A stretch of 48,294 nt of DNA. Source: Phycisphaerae bacterium. GTDB lineage: Bacteria; Planctomycetota; Phycisphaerae; Phycisphaerales; SM1A02. Shown here in pieces: positions 17,602 through 25,683 of this stretch. Position 1 is the stretch's first letter. The number at the start of each line of letters is the position of its first letter. The stretch spans positions 1-48,294 of the forward strand of contig PAQL01000027.1 of NCBI GenBank assembly GCA_002709295.1. Reading direction: 5' to 3'. A program made the position numbers and the translations under genes. A model generated the notes under the pieces. It had not been told where the DNA came from. It searched no databases and worked only from the letters and a program-made list of their open reading frames with translations.

Positions 17602-17640
17602 AAAAAAAAGTCCACCCTGGCTGGGAGGCTAGGATGGACT
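17602..17640 (-). terminator. Intrinsic terminator of the coiled-coil gene
   Basis: On the minus strand AGTCCATCCT (17640-17631) pairs with AGGGTGGACT (17618-17609), 10 bp with one G-U, followed by a T8 tract (17609-17602). It begins 26 nt after the stop of the coiled-coil gene. Confidence 0.9.
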
Positions 17641-17666
17641 TGAGTCCTGTAACGATATCGCCCGAT

Positions 17667-18581
17667 TCAGCGGTGGATGGAAGCGATGGGGCTGTTGCCC
17701 GGTGCCTCCGTCGGGTCCTCCAGAGGGTCCGCTTCGAACAACGACTCCTCCAGATCCCACTGGTCGCCTTGAAGGGCTTCCCGGGCGGCGGCCTCGTAGT
17801 CGTCATGGCCGCTTCGCTGGGCCAGGGTCTGGAGCTGGGCTTCCTGGATGGTCTTCAGCTCCGCCAGCTTGGACTCCAGCTGATCGAGGCTCCCGACCTC
17901 GCTGAACTTGTCGTACTCCGCGAGGATGGCCTGCTGCTCCCTGGTCATCTCGATGAGACGGTCGTTCCGGGCGATCGCATCGATCTGCTGGTCGAGCTGC
18001 CAGAGCTTGGCCTGATACCGCCCATGCTCCTCTTCGAGCTTTCCGAGGATCTCGGCCAGTCGTTCCTTCTGGGTGCCGAGGAACTCGATCTGGGCCTCGT
18101 CGGTCGCCTCCCGGTCTCGATAGGTGGCTCGAATTCCATGGATTCTTCGAGCCTCCTTCCGGGCGCCTTCGATGTCGAAGGCCCGGCCGGAGACGCGGAT
18201 GACGGGTGATCGCCCGCTGGCCGCCTCCACTTCCGCCTCCCCGAGGGCCAGCCGGATGTCGGCAAGGTCGGAGGTGGTCATGGAGACGACTCGACTGGCG
18301 ATCTCATGATCCTGATGCAGCCTTGAGATCTGGCGTTCGACCTCGACGATCTCGGCTCGAACCTCGGCGATCCGTTCGGGGTACTTCTCGGCAAGGCCGG
18401 AAAGCTGTCTGCGGAGCGCGACCGGATCCTCGACGAAGTCGTCGGCGAGCGCTCCCACGTGGGACCGGATCTGGTCGAAGCCCGCCGCGATGCGATCAGG
18501 GCCGGCGATGAAGGCGAGGGTGCCGAGGCCTGCCGCCCCGATCAGCCCCCAACGGAGGACACAACGACTGAAGCTGAACAT
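17667..18581 (-). CDS. Membrane-anchored coiled-coil protein
   Basis: A 304-residue protein. I start it at the ATG at 18581, since the 129 codons upstream overlap the sigma-factor gene and are low-complexity. Residues 9-26 are hydrophobic (LRWGLIGAAGLGTLAFIAG), a likely membrane anchor. Residues about 55-265 are charged heptad-like sequence with long Glu/Lys/Arg/Gln helices (for example RAEIVEVERQISRLHQDHE), predicted coiled coil. The tail is acidic. No enzymatic motif is visible and I do not recognise the family; a PspA-like or structural role is only a possibility. It diverges from the sigma-factor operon across a 241-nt shared intergenic region, which suggests joint regulation. Confidence 0.75.
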   Translation of the reverse strand: MFSFSRCVLRWGLIGAAGLGTLAFIAGPDRIAAGFDQIRSHVGALADDFVEDPVALRRQLSGLAEKYPERIAEVRAEIVEVERQISRLHQDHEIASRVVSMTTSDLADIRLALGEAEVEAASGRSPVIRVSGRAFDIEGARKEARRIHGIRATYRDREATDEAQIEFLGTQKERLAEILGKLEEEHGRYQAKLWQLDQQIDAIARNDRLIEMTREQQAILAEYDKFSEVGSLDQLESKLAELKTIQEAQLQTLAQRSGHDDYEAAAREALQGDQWDLEESLFEADPLEDPTEAPGNSPIASIHR

Positions 18582-18822
18582 GGCTGGCTTCCCGATTCGA
18601 CTCCGCCGGGACGATGGAGGATGCACCAAGCGATCCGGATGCCATCTGCGGTCGGGGTCGAGAGGTGATTGGGAGGACTGATTCCCGAATTTCAGGCAGG
18701 AACCCTCCGGCGAGCGCGCCGAGGCCCGTATACACATTGAGGTACGGACACCGTGTTCAAGAGGGGGTTTGCGCTCCTGAAAATCCGGGGGGAGCTTCCC
18801 CAAGAAAGGAGTGATGCTCGCC

Positions 18823-19566
18823 ATGCATGCCAATCCTCTCACCACCACCTTCGTCGCCCGACTTCGTGATCGGGACGACGAGGCCTGGTTCGAACTCTGG
18901 ACCGTCTTCGGGCCGGTGATCCGTTCCCAGCTTTCACGCTGGGGCCGGGGCCGGGTCGGAGCCGCCACGGTCGAGGACCTGACTCAGGACACCCTGACCG
19001 CCCTGTCCGGATCGATCGATCGATTCGACCCGGACAGGGGCGCTCGATTCAGCACATGGCTCCTCTCAATCGCGAAGCACGTCCTCGGTGACGAGATGGA
19101 TCGTCGCCACGCCTTGAAGCGGGGCGGGGGCAGGAGGGCGGCGAGCCTCGACGACTCGTTCATGGGTCAGTCGGACATCCTCCAGCCCGACGACGAGTAC
19201 GAGCGACTCGTCTTCCAGGCGAAGGTCCACGCCGCGATCCGCGCAGCTCAGAAGGACTGCGAGTTCCTGCATTTCGAGGTCTATCGGATGCGGGTGTTCG
19301 AGGCGGTGCAGGGCAGGGAGGTGGCGGCCAGGCTCGGCATCAGCGAACCGACCGTCTCCAGGCACCTTCAGAAGGTCCGGGGAACCATCCGGGAGCATGT
19401 GACGAAGGTCATGGGGACCTACAGCTTCACTCCTGATGAACTCGCGGAGGCGGAGGGCGCCGGTCTCTCGGGGTCCGACGATCTGTTCGACGACGCGATC
19501 GCAGACATTCATCTCAGTCACGTCCAGCTTCTCGAGATCGACGAATCGAGACTGCCGACCGAGTGA
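18823..19566 (+). CDS. ECF-type RNA polymerase sigma factor, kinase-linked
   Basis: A 247-residue sigma factor. Region 2 is seen at about 18-80 (DDEAWFELWTVFGPVIRSQL, VEDLTQDTLTAL, FSTWLLSIAKHVLGDEMDRR) and region 4 at about 150-185 (MRVFEAVQGREVAARLGISEPTVSRHLQKVR). After region 4 come about 60 acidic residues not usual in ECF factors. AAAGGAG at 18805-18811 favours the ATG at 18823; the GTG at 18811 and ATG at 18814 overlap or touch it. It is followed by a small membrane protein and a membrane Ser/Thr kinase, the arrangement known for planctomycete STK-associated ECF factors, where phosphorylation is thought to control sigma activity. No anti-sigma factor gene is visible nearby. Confidence 0.88.
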   Translation: MHANPLTTTFVARLRDRDDEAWFELWTVFGPVIRSQLSRWGRGRVGAATVEDLTQDTLTALSGSIDRFDPDRGARFSTWLLSIAKHVLGDEMDRRHALKRGGGRRAASLDDSFMGQSDILQPDDEYERLVFQAKVHAAIRAAQKDCEFLHFEVYRMRVFEAVQGREVAARLGISEPTVSRHLQKVRGTIREHVTKVMGTYSFTPDELAEAEGAGLSGSDDLFDDAIADIHLSHVQLLEIDESRLPTE

Positions 19567-19618
19567 TCATCGGAGACCCGGTCGGCCTCGTGTCGACTTC
19601 AGCGATTGGAGTGGCCTC

Positions 19619-19813
19619 ATGGGCGGCATCGGATTCCTTGCGATCTTCATAGCGTTCCCCGTCGGGTTGATCCTGCTCGGCCTTCTCCTGTGGGGGATCA
19701 TCAGGTGCACGGGCCCGGAGGCCGGGGCCTCTCATCCACCGATCGGGGACGAAGGTGCGGTCAGTGACGGCGTCGGAAACGAATCGACGTCGGCAAGCGG
19801 AGTCTCGTCATGA
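19619..19813 (+). CDS. Small single-span membrane protein
   Basis: A 64-residue protein with one strongly hydrophobic helix (GFLAIFIAFPVGLILLGLLL, residues 5-24) and a polar Gly/Ser/Glu-rich tail. GGAG lies about 8 nt upstream of the ATG. Its stop overlaps the start of the kinase gene by 4 nt (ATGA), so the two are translationally coupled, and it lies 52 nt after the sigma gene. It may be an accessory or sensory subunit of the kinase or an anti-sigma-like peptide; this is inferred from position only. Confidence 0.6.
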   Translation: MGGIGFLAIFIAFPVGLILLGLLLWGIIRCTGPEAGASHPPIGDEGAVSDGVGNESTSASGVSS

Positions 19814-22026
19814 CAGGACTGGAATTCACAGTCGTCTTCATGGTGATCGCGGTCACCGTGGTCGTCCTCGGTCTCCTGATCCTCGCGACGATCAAGCTCG
19901 GAGTCGGGATCTTCAAGGTGATCGGACTGATCTTCGGCAGGATCCTCGAGTTCATCGGCGGGATCCTGGGGGACACCGCCCGCATCATCGGAGCCCTCGT
20001 CGCGGGCGTCTTCATGATTCCGCTGTCCCTGCTGAACGTCGTCATCGGACGCTGGTCGGCGGCGAATCACTACGCCGATGCGGTCCGCCGCGAGGGTGTG
20101 ATCCTCGGCGCCCACGCGTGGTCGCTCCTGGTGCGAAGGCCTCTGAGGCTCCTCTTCCTCGACTCGATGCTCGAAGGCGTGGAGGTGCGCGCCGTCGATG
20201 CCGTTCGCGAGGCTCCGGGGCCGGATCGACCGCGAGGGGGAGTGAGCTTCCCCGGATTCGAGGTCGTGGGCTCCCTGCCCTCCGGAGGATCCGGTGCGAA
20301 GCTCTACATCGCCCGTCCGGACGAACGGACTCGCAATCGTCTCGAGGGGATGCCTCGTGAAGTCGTGATCAAGAGCTTCGCGATGACCGACGGAAGCTCG
20401 CTTCCCCAGATCGTCCGGGAGAGCCGTTCCCTGGAGTCCGCCCGGAGACTCGGGCTGGTCCTTGCCCACCAGCTGGACGAGACCACCTTCTGGTACGCCA
20501 TGCCCTATCACCCCGGGGATCATCTCGGGATCGCGGTGAGGGAGGCGCATGCCGCCGATTTCGAGGACGGACTGCGTGGTGAACGCCTCGATGAGATGCT
20601 CGGGTACGCCATCGACCTCGTGCGCACCCTCGATCGGTATCACAAGGAGGGACTCTGGCACAAGGACGTCAAGCCCGACAACATCATCATCCATGATGGC
20701 GGAGCTCATCTCGTGGACTTCGGTCTGGTCACGTCGCTTCGTTCGGCGATGACCCTCACCACGCACGGGACGGAGTATTTCAGGGATCCCGAGATGGTCC
20801 GCATGGCGATGCGGGGCGTGAAGGTGCACGAGGTCAACGGCGCCAAGTTCGACGTGTACGGCGCAGGGGCGGTCCTCTACTTCATGCTCGAGAACACCTT
20901 CCCGGGCCACGGTGGTCTGAGCCGGTTCGAACGTCCCGCCCCCGAGGCGTTGCGCTGGGTGGTCCGACGTGCGATGGCGGACTACGGACAGCGGTACGAA
21001 TCGACCTCGTCGATGCTAGCCGATCTCGAGGCCGTCTCCCGGGCCTCCGATCCCTGGTCGGTCACCCCCGCGATGCTCCCCTCGATGCGTGACGACGTGG
21101 ATGGGGGATCCGATGAGGAGAGCGATTCATCGGCGGAGACCGTCCGGACGCCGCAAGCCTCGGTGACTCCGCCTCCGCCTCCTCCTCCTCCGCCGCCGCC
21201 GGTGGCGAGGATCTGGAAGCGTGGTCCTGCTCGTGGTGCCTCGGCTTCGGGGGCGGGCTCGGCCGCCCAGCAGGCCGGCAGTGCGCGCAGAAGGGTCGCT
21301 CGGCCGCGTCGCGCGACTGAAAAGAAGCGCTCCCACACCGGCATCTCCACGTCTCTTGCGGCGATCGTCGCCTTCGCCCTGGCCTTCGGCGTCTCGATGA
21401 TCCTCGTCGCCTGGCTCGCCATCTCCGACGGCTCGCGGCACCGAATGGTGTCCTCCGGACCGCTTGCGCTCGCCCATGACTGGCAGGATTTCCTGGTCGA
21501 CGGAGAGATCCCCGGTCCGACGGAATCGCCGAGACTGGTCATGCTGGAGAACCATCGGGAGCTCCACGGCACTCACGCCGACGCGGCGATCCGCAGTCTG
21601 AAATCGGTTCTGGAGGACCGTGGCTGGGAGATCGTGGAGGACCCGGGAATCCTCGCCGAATCGATCATCGACATGCCTCTGCAGGGAATCGTCGATCTGG
21701 ACGTCGAGCAGACCGACGTCGCGCTCGCCTCTCTCGAGGAACTCTCCGAGAAGCATCTCGTGGATACCGTCATCTTCGTGAGGACGGAGGGGGACGATCA
21801 CGGTGGATGGATGGAGATCGAGTTCTGGACCGACGGGGTCGGACGAATCACGAACCTCCCTCTGCATCCGGACGTCGTGTCCGAGTCGATGGTCACGGTC
21901 GACGGTGATCAGGCCCGGAGCGACCGCATGGGGATCGACAACGTGGTGACTCGGATGGTCGCGATCGACATGCCGCCCGGTCCGGACCTCTGCTCCCCGT
22001 CCCCGTCGTGGGTCCCGAACAACTGA
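19810..22026 (+). CDS. Membrane Ser/Thr kinase with proline run and periplasmic domain
   Basis: A 738-residue protein. Residues 1-80 contain two or more membrane helices. The kinase domain spans about 148-410: an unusual nucleotide loop (SLPSGGSGAKLYIA), VVIK with Lys188, catalytic loop HKDVKPDN (284-291, Lys replacing the usual Arg of HRD), DFG (303-305) and GTEYFRDPE in the activation segment. Catalytic Asp, Asn and DFG are kept, so activity is likely; the HKD form suggests activation-loop phosphorylation is not needed. Then come 11 consecutive prolines (454-464), a basic linker, a membrane helix at about 516-538 and about 200 residues probably outside the cell. It is coupled to the small protein before it and to the upstream sigma gene. 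Confidence 0.88.
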   Translation: MTGLEFTVVFMVIAVTVVVLGLLILATIKLGVGIFKVIGLIFGRILEFIGGILGDTARIIGALVAGVFMIPLSLLNVVIGRWSAANHYADAVRREGVILGAHAWSLLVRRPLRLLFLDSMLEGVEVRAVDAVREAPGPDRPRGGVSFPGFEVVGSLPSGGSGAKLYIARPDERTRNRLEGMPREVVIKSFAMTDGSSLPQIVRESRSLESARRLGLVLAHQLDETTFWYAMPYHPGDHLGIAVREAHAADFEDGLRGERLDEMLGYAIDLVRTLDRYHKEGLWHKDVKPDNIIIHDGGAHLVDFGLVTSLRSAMTLTTHGTEYFRDPEMVRMAMRGVKVHEVNGAKFDVYGAGAVLYFMLENTFPGHGGLSRFERPAPEALRWVVRRAMADYGQRYESTSSMLADLEAVSRASDPWSVTPAMLPSMRDDVDGGSDEESDSSAETVRTPQASVTPPPPPPPPPPPVARIWKRGPARGASASGAGSAAQQAGSARRRVARPRRATEKKRSHTGISTSLAAIVAFALAFGVSMILVAWLAISDGSRHRMVSSGPLALAHDWQDFLVDGEIPGPTESPRLVMLENHRELHGTHADAAIRSLKSVLEDRGWEIVEDPGILAESIIDMPLQGIVDLDVEQTDVALASLEELSEKHLVDTVIFVRTEGDDHGGWMEIEFWTDGVGRITNLPLHPDVVSESMVTVDGDQARSDRMGIDNVVTRMVAIDMPPGPDLCSPSPSWVPNN

Positions 22027-22193
22027 GGAGCACGGGCCCCGGCTCGCGACCGACGATCTGCGCGAGGAACGGACCTCCGCACCGTCGGGGTCCCTCCTCA
22101 CGAGCGGTTGATGGAATCCCGGCCTGCGACCTCCTCTTCCGTCCGGTCCCGGTGCAGGCCCTCGGGTTACAGTGGGGGAGGAGGATTCGATCC

Positions 22194-23063
22194 ATGACCA
22201 GTCCCGGAGCCCGACTGAGGGCACTCGTCGCCAGGGAAGTCGTCAGCATCCCGGGTTCCTTCAACGCCCTGGTCGCTCGCGCGGTCCGGGCGGCGGGATT
22301 CGAGGCGACCTACATCTCCGGAGGGGCCACTGCGAACGTGGCCGGCTTCCCCGACGTGGGGCTTCTGACCATGACCGAGGTCTGCCGCACCATTCGAGAG
22401 GTGGCCGACGCCTCCGGGCTGCCGGTCGTCGCCGACGCGGACACCGGCTACGGAGAGGTCGAATGCGCGGTCCGGACGGTCGTCGAGTACGAGAGGGCGG
22501 GGGCGGCCGCCCTGCACGTCGAGGATCAGGTCTTCCCCAAGCGATGCGGTCATCTGGACGGGAAGGAGCTGGTGCCCACCGAGGACTTCGCCGAGAAGCT
22601 GTCGGAGATGGTCGCGGCCCGGCAATGCGACGACTTCATGATCATCGCTCGGACCGACGCTCGGCACGTGACCGGGATGGAGGATGCGATCGCCCGGGCG
22701 AACCGCTATCGAGAGGCCGGAGCGGATGCGATCTTCCCGGAGGGACTCCAGTCCGAGGAGGAGTTCACCGCGTTCGCCGAAGGGTCGCCCGGCCTTCTGC
22801 TGGCCAACATGACGGAATTCGGGAAGACGCCGATCATTCCGGTCTCGCGGTTCGGTGAACTCGGATACCGGATGGTCATCCACCCCCTGAGCATGATGCG
22901 GCTCGCGATGGGCGAGGTCGTTCGTGGTCTCGAGTCGCTGCGAAGGACGGGTTCGGTCGAGGAATCGCTGCCCCGGATGCAGGACCGGAAGGGGCTCTAC
23001 GAGCTTCTGGGATACCGACCGGGTTGCGAGTGGCGATTCCCGGCCGATCGCGGATCCGATTGA
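22194..23063 (+). CDS. prpB: 2-methylisocitrate lyase (PEP mutase/ICL superfamily)
   Basis: A 289-residue cytosolic TIM-barrel enzyme. It shows the metal-site motif VADADTGYGE, the catalytic loop FPKRCGHLDGKEL (KRCGH with the active-site Cys) and the C-terminal MQDRKGLYELLGY typical of PrpB. PrpB cleaves 2-methylisocitrate to pyruvate and succinate in the methylcitrate cycle of propionate catabolism. The ATG at 22194 follows a GAGGAGG sequence. Next gene on the same strand is a PrpC-like synthase, which supports this role over a general isocitrate lyase or oxaloacetate decarboxylase. No prpD is seen in the window. Confidence 0.88.
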   Translation: MTSPGARLRALVAREVVSIPGSFNALVARAVRAAGFEATYISGGATANVAGFPDVGLLTMTEVCRTIREVADASGLPVVADADTGYGEVECAVRTVVEYERAGAAALHVEDQVFPKRCGHLDGKELVPTEDFAEKLSEMVAARQCDDFMIIARTDARHVTGMEDAIARANRYREAGADAIFPEGLQSEEEFTAFAEGSPGLLLANMTEFGKTPIIPVSRFGELGYRMVIHPLSMMRLAMGEVVRGLESLRRTGSVEESLPRMQDRKGLYELLGYRPGCEWRFPADRGSD

Positions 23064-23343
23064 TCCCGGAGCTCTCGGTGCGGCACTCCGCGAGCCCGAC
23101 CTCCGGTGTCCGCATCCGTCCACCGACGTCATCGAAACCGTGATTCCACGCGCCGTCCCCGGTGGCCTCGTCCCGCTGCGGGCGGCGGATATCCCGTATC
23201 CGGTCGGAAACGACGACTCGACGGCTCCATCTGCACGACCGGGACGCCCGGGCCGGCCCGGACGAGGTCTCCGGCGACCCGCAGGAGAGCGGGTCGACGT
23301 GCTACGATTGTCGACCCTCGATCCGTGACTTGAAAGGAACACC

Positions 23344-24486
23344 GTGAGCACGACCGCCACCGACTCCCGCGGCCTCGCCGGCCAGACCATCGGCGACACC
23401 CAGATCTGCTCGGTCAATCAGACCCAGCTCATCTACCGGGGCTACGAGATCGCCGACCTCGCCGCGAACGCCACCTTCGAGGAGGTGGCTCACCTTCTGC
23501 TGGTCGGCCACAAGCCCTCGGCGGATGAACTTGCGACCTTCAAGACCTCGCTGGTCGGCATGAGATCGATTCCCGACTCGGTCCGCGACGCGATCATCGG
23601 CATCGCGAAGGAGTCGCCGGAGGCTCATCCGATGAGCGTCCTCCGGACCGCGATCGACATGCTCGGTCATCTCGATCCCGACTGCGAGGACAACTCCGCG
23701 GAAGCGGAGCTCCGGAAGTCCATGCGTCTCATGGCATCGATCCCCACCTGCATCGGCGTGCATCAGCGTGCTCTCGACGGGAAGGATCCGGTGGATCCCG
23801 ATCCCTCGCTCGACCATGCCGCCAACCTCCTCTGGTGCATGACCGGCGAGAAGCCGGGCACGATCGCGGCGAAGGTCATGGATGTCTCGCTCGTGCTGTA
23901 CGCCGAGCACGACTTCAACGCCTCCACGTTCACCTGCCGGGTCATCGCCTCGACCAACAGCGATCTCCACTCCGCGATCTGCGGAGGAGTGGGGGCGTTG
24001 AAGGGCAACCTCCACGGCGGCGCCAACGAGGCGGCCATGGAGATGCTCGCCGACATCATGAAGGACACCGAGGACGGCAGCATGACCACCGAGGCGTGGA
24101 TGCAGCGTGCCTTCGAGGAGAAGCGGAAGCTGATGGGCTTCGGCCACCGCGTCTACAAGAACGGCGACCATCGTGCCGGCATCCTGAGGGACTGGGGTCT
24201 CCGCTACGTCTCCGAGGAGAACGCCGAGGCAGGGAAGTGGTTCAAGCTCGGTGACGAGGTCCAGGCGATCATGCTCCGGGACAAGAACATCCACCCCAAC
24301 GTCGACTTCCCCTGCGGAATGACGTACTTCGCGATGGGAATTCCGGTGCCGCAGTACACCCCGATCTTCGTGGCGAGCCGCATCACCGGCTGGTGTGCGC
24401 ACGTCATGGAGCAGCACGCCAACAACCGGATCATCCGTCCGCTGGCCAGCTACACCGGGCCCGAGCTGACCACCTGGAACGGTTGA
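23344..24486 (+). CDS. prpC: 2-methylcitrate / citrate synthase
   Basis: A 380-residue citrate-synthase-family enzyme, shorter than hexameric GltA and of PrpC length. PrpC-like stretches include IYRGYEIADLA, LYAEHDFNASTFTCRVIAST and the C-terminal NRIIRPLASYTGPE. Catalytic residues are visible: His in LHGGANE, His in GFGHRVYK, Asp in HPNVDF. It condenses propionyl-CoA (or acetyl-CoA) with oxaloacetate. GTG start with AAAGGAA about 6 nt upstream. Proximity to prpB favours the methylcitrate reaction; dual use as the TCA-cycle enzyme cannot be excluded. A GC hairpin lies shortly after the stop. Confidence 0.88.
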   Translation: MSTTATDSRGLAGQTIGDTQICSVNQTQLIYRGYEIADLAANATFEEVAHLLLVGHKPSADELATFKTSLVGMRSIPDSVRDAIIGIAKESPEAHPMSVLRTAIDMLGHLDPDCEDNSAEAELRKSMRLMASIPTCIGVHQRALDGKDPVDPDPSLDHAANLLWCMTGEKPGTIAAKVMDVSLVLYAEHDFNASTFTCRVIASTNSDLHSAICGGVGALKGNLHGGANEAAMEMLADIMKDTEDGSMTTEAWMQRAFEEKRKLMGFGHRVYKNGDHRAGILRDWGLRYVSEENAEAGKWFKLGDEVQAIMLRDKNIHPNVDFPCGMTYFAMGIPVPQYTPIFVASRITGWCAHVMEQHANNRIIRPLASYTGPELTTWNG

Positions 24487-24496
24487 TCGCCATGGG

Positions 24497-24516
24497 ACAC
24501 CCGCATCCGCGGGTGT
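24497..24516 (+). terminator. Hairpin after prpC
   Basis: 24497-24504 (acacccgc) and 24509-24516 (gcgggtgt) form a perfect 8-bp stem with an ATCC loop, 11 nt after the prpC stop. There is no T tract, so it may stabilise the mRNA end rather than terminate. Confidence 0.4.
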
Positions 24517-24567
24517 GAATGGTCCACGAACCACACTCGATTCACGAACGATCGGAAAGCATCGAAC

Positions 24568-25425
24568 ATGTCACAGGAAGTCGGAAAGATCGCGGTCATC
24601 GGCGCCGGAACCATGGGCTCCGGAATCACCCTGGTGGCGGCCACCAGCGGCATCGACGCATTCCAGGTCGACGTCTCCACGGAGCAGCTCGACCGGGCCC
24701 GGGCGTACCACGCCAAGGTCCTTTCGAGGAACGTGGAGAAGGAGCGGATGACCGAGGAGGAGAAGGAGGCCGCCCTGTCGCGGATCTCCTACTGCTCCGA
24801 CATGGGCGATGCGGCCTCCGCGGACTGGGCGGTCGAGGCGGCCACCGAGAACCCCGAGGTGAAGGCGGCTCTGTTCAAGACGATGAGGGAGACCTTTCCC
24901 GATCACGCGGTGCTGGCGACCAACACCAGCTCCATCTCCATCACCCAGATCGCGACCGCGACCGGTGATGCCGCGGACCGCGTGGTGGGCATGCACTTCT
25001 TCAACCCCGTCCCGGTCATGAAGCTGGTCGAGGTGATCAAGGGACTGGCCACCAGCGACGAGACGGTGGCCCGCACCGTCGCGCTCGCGGAACGCATGGG
25101 CAAGACGCCCATCCCCGCCAACGATCGAGCGGGATTCGTCTCGAACCGCGTCCTCATGCCTCTGATCAACGAGGCCTTCTGTGCGTGGATGGAGGGGGTC
25201 GCGGAACCCGAGGCGATCGACGAGATCATGAAGCTCGGCTGCAACTTCCCGATGGGTCCGCTGCGACTGGCCGACTTCATCGGCCTCGACGTGTGCCACG
25301 ACATCATGATGGTGCTCTATCGGGAGCTCGGGGACCAGAAGTTCTTCCCCTGTCCGCTTCTGAGGCAGCTCGTCACCGCGGGACGACTCGGTGACAAGAC
25401 CGGCCACGGCGTCTACGAGCACTGA
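24568..25425 (+). CDS. 3-hydroxyacyl-CoA (3-hydroxybutyryl-CoA) dehydrogenase
   Basis: A 285-residue soluble dehydrogenase of the length of stand-alone HBD enzymes. The Rossmann motif GAGTMGSG is at 12-19; ATNTSSISITQIA and the catalytic HFFNPVPVMKLVEV (His and Glu) follow; the C-terminal dimerisation domain holds GFVSNRVLMPLINEA and GPLRLADFIGLDV. It oxidises 3-hydroxyacyl-CoA with NAD+, or reduces acetoacetyl-CoA. Position between prpC and an acyl-CoA mutase suggests a short-chain acyl-CoA pathway. The exact substrate is not readable. Confidence 0.9.
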   Translation: MSQEVGKIAVIGAGTMGSGITLVAATSGIDAFQVDVSTEQLDRARAYHAKVLSRNVEKERMTEEEKEAALSRISYCSDMGDAASADWAVEAATENPEVKAALFKTMRETFPDHAVLATNTSSISITQIATATGDAADRVVGMHFFNPVPVMKLVEVIKGLATSDETVARTVALAERMGKTPIPANDRAGFVSNRVLMPLINEAFCAWMEGVAEPEAIDEIMKLGCNFPMGPLRLADFIGLDVCHDIMMVLYRELGDQKFFPCPLLRQLVTAGRLGDKTGHGVYEH

Positions 25426-25683
25426 TGATCGCGAGGGGGTTCACCGGGATCATTCCGGGGCATCCCGAGCCGCTCGGGGCCTGACGTTCCGGTCGGCCTC
25501 GACCGAGGCCGGGCTGAGGCCCGGTTCGCGGAGCCTCGTCGATCCGGCCCCGGGTGGAGAGTCGCTCGAAAACCGGCCGGAGGCGCAAGTTCGGCACCTT
25601 CGATCCCGGTTCGTGCCTCCTCTGGTGGGTTTCGCCGGCTCCCCGGCTACCATGTCGGGAACCGAAACCCAACGGAAGCCCCG

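Noticed and set aside
25464-25511. Two GC hairpins between the dehydrogenase and the acyl-CoA mutase, considered as a terminator or riboswitch
   Set aside because: Stems are 6-7 bp without a T tract, and I see no known riboswitch core (including the B12 box); kept only as a note in the mutase entry.
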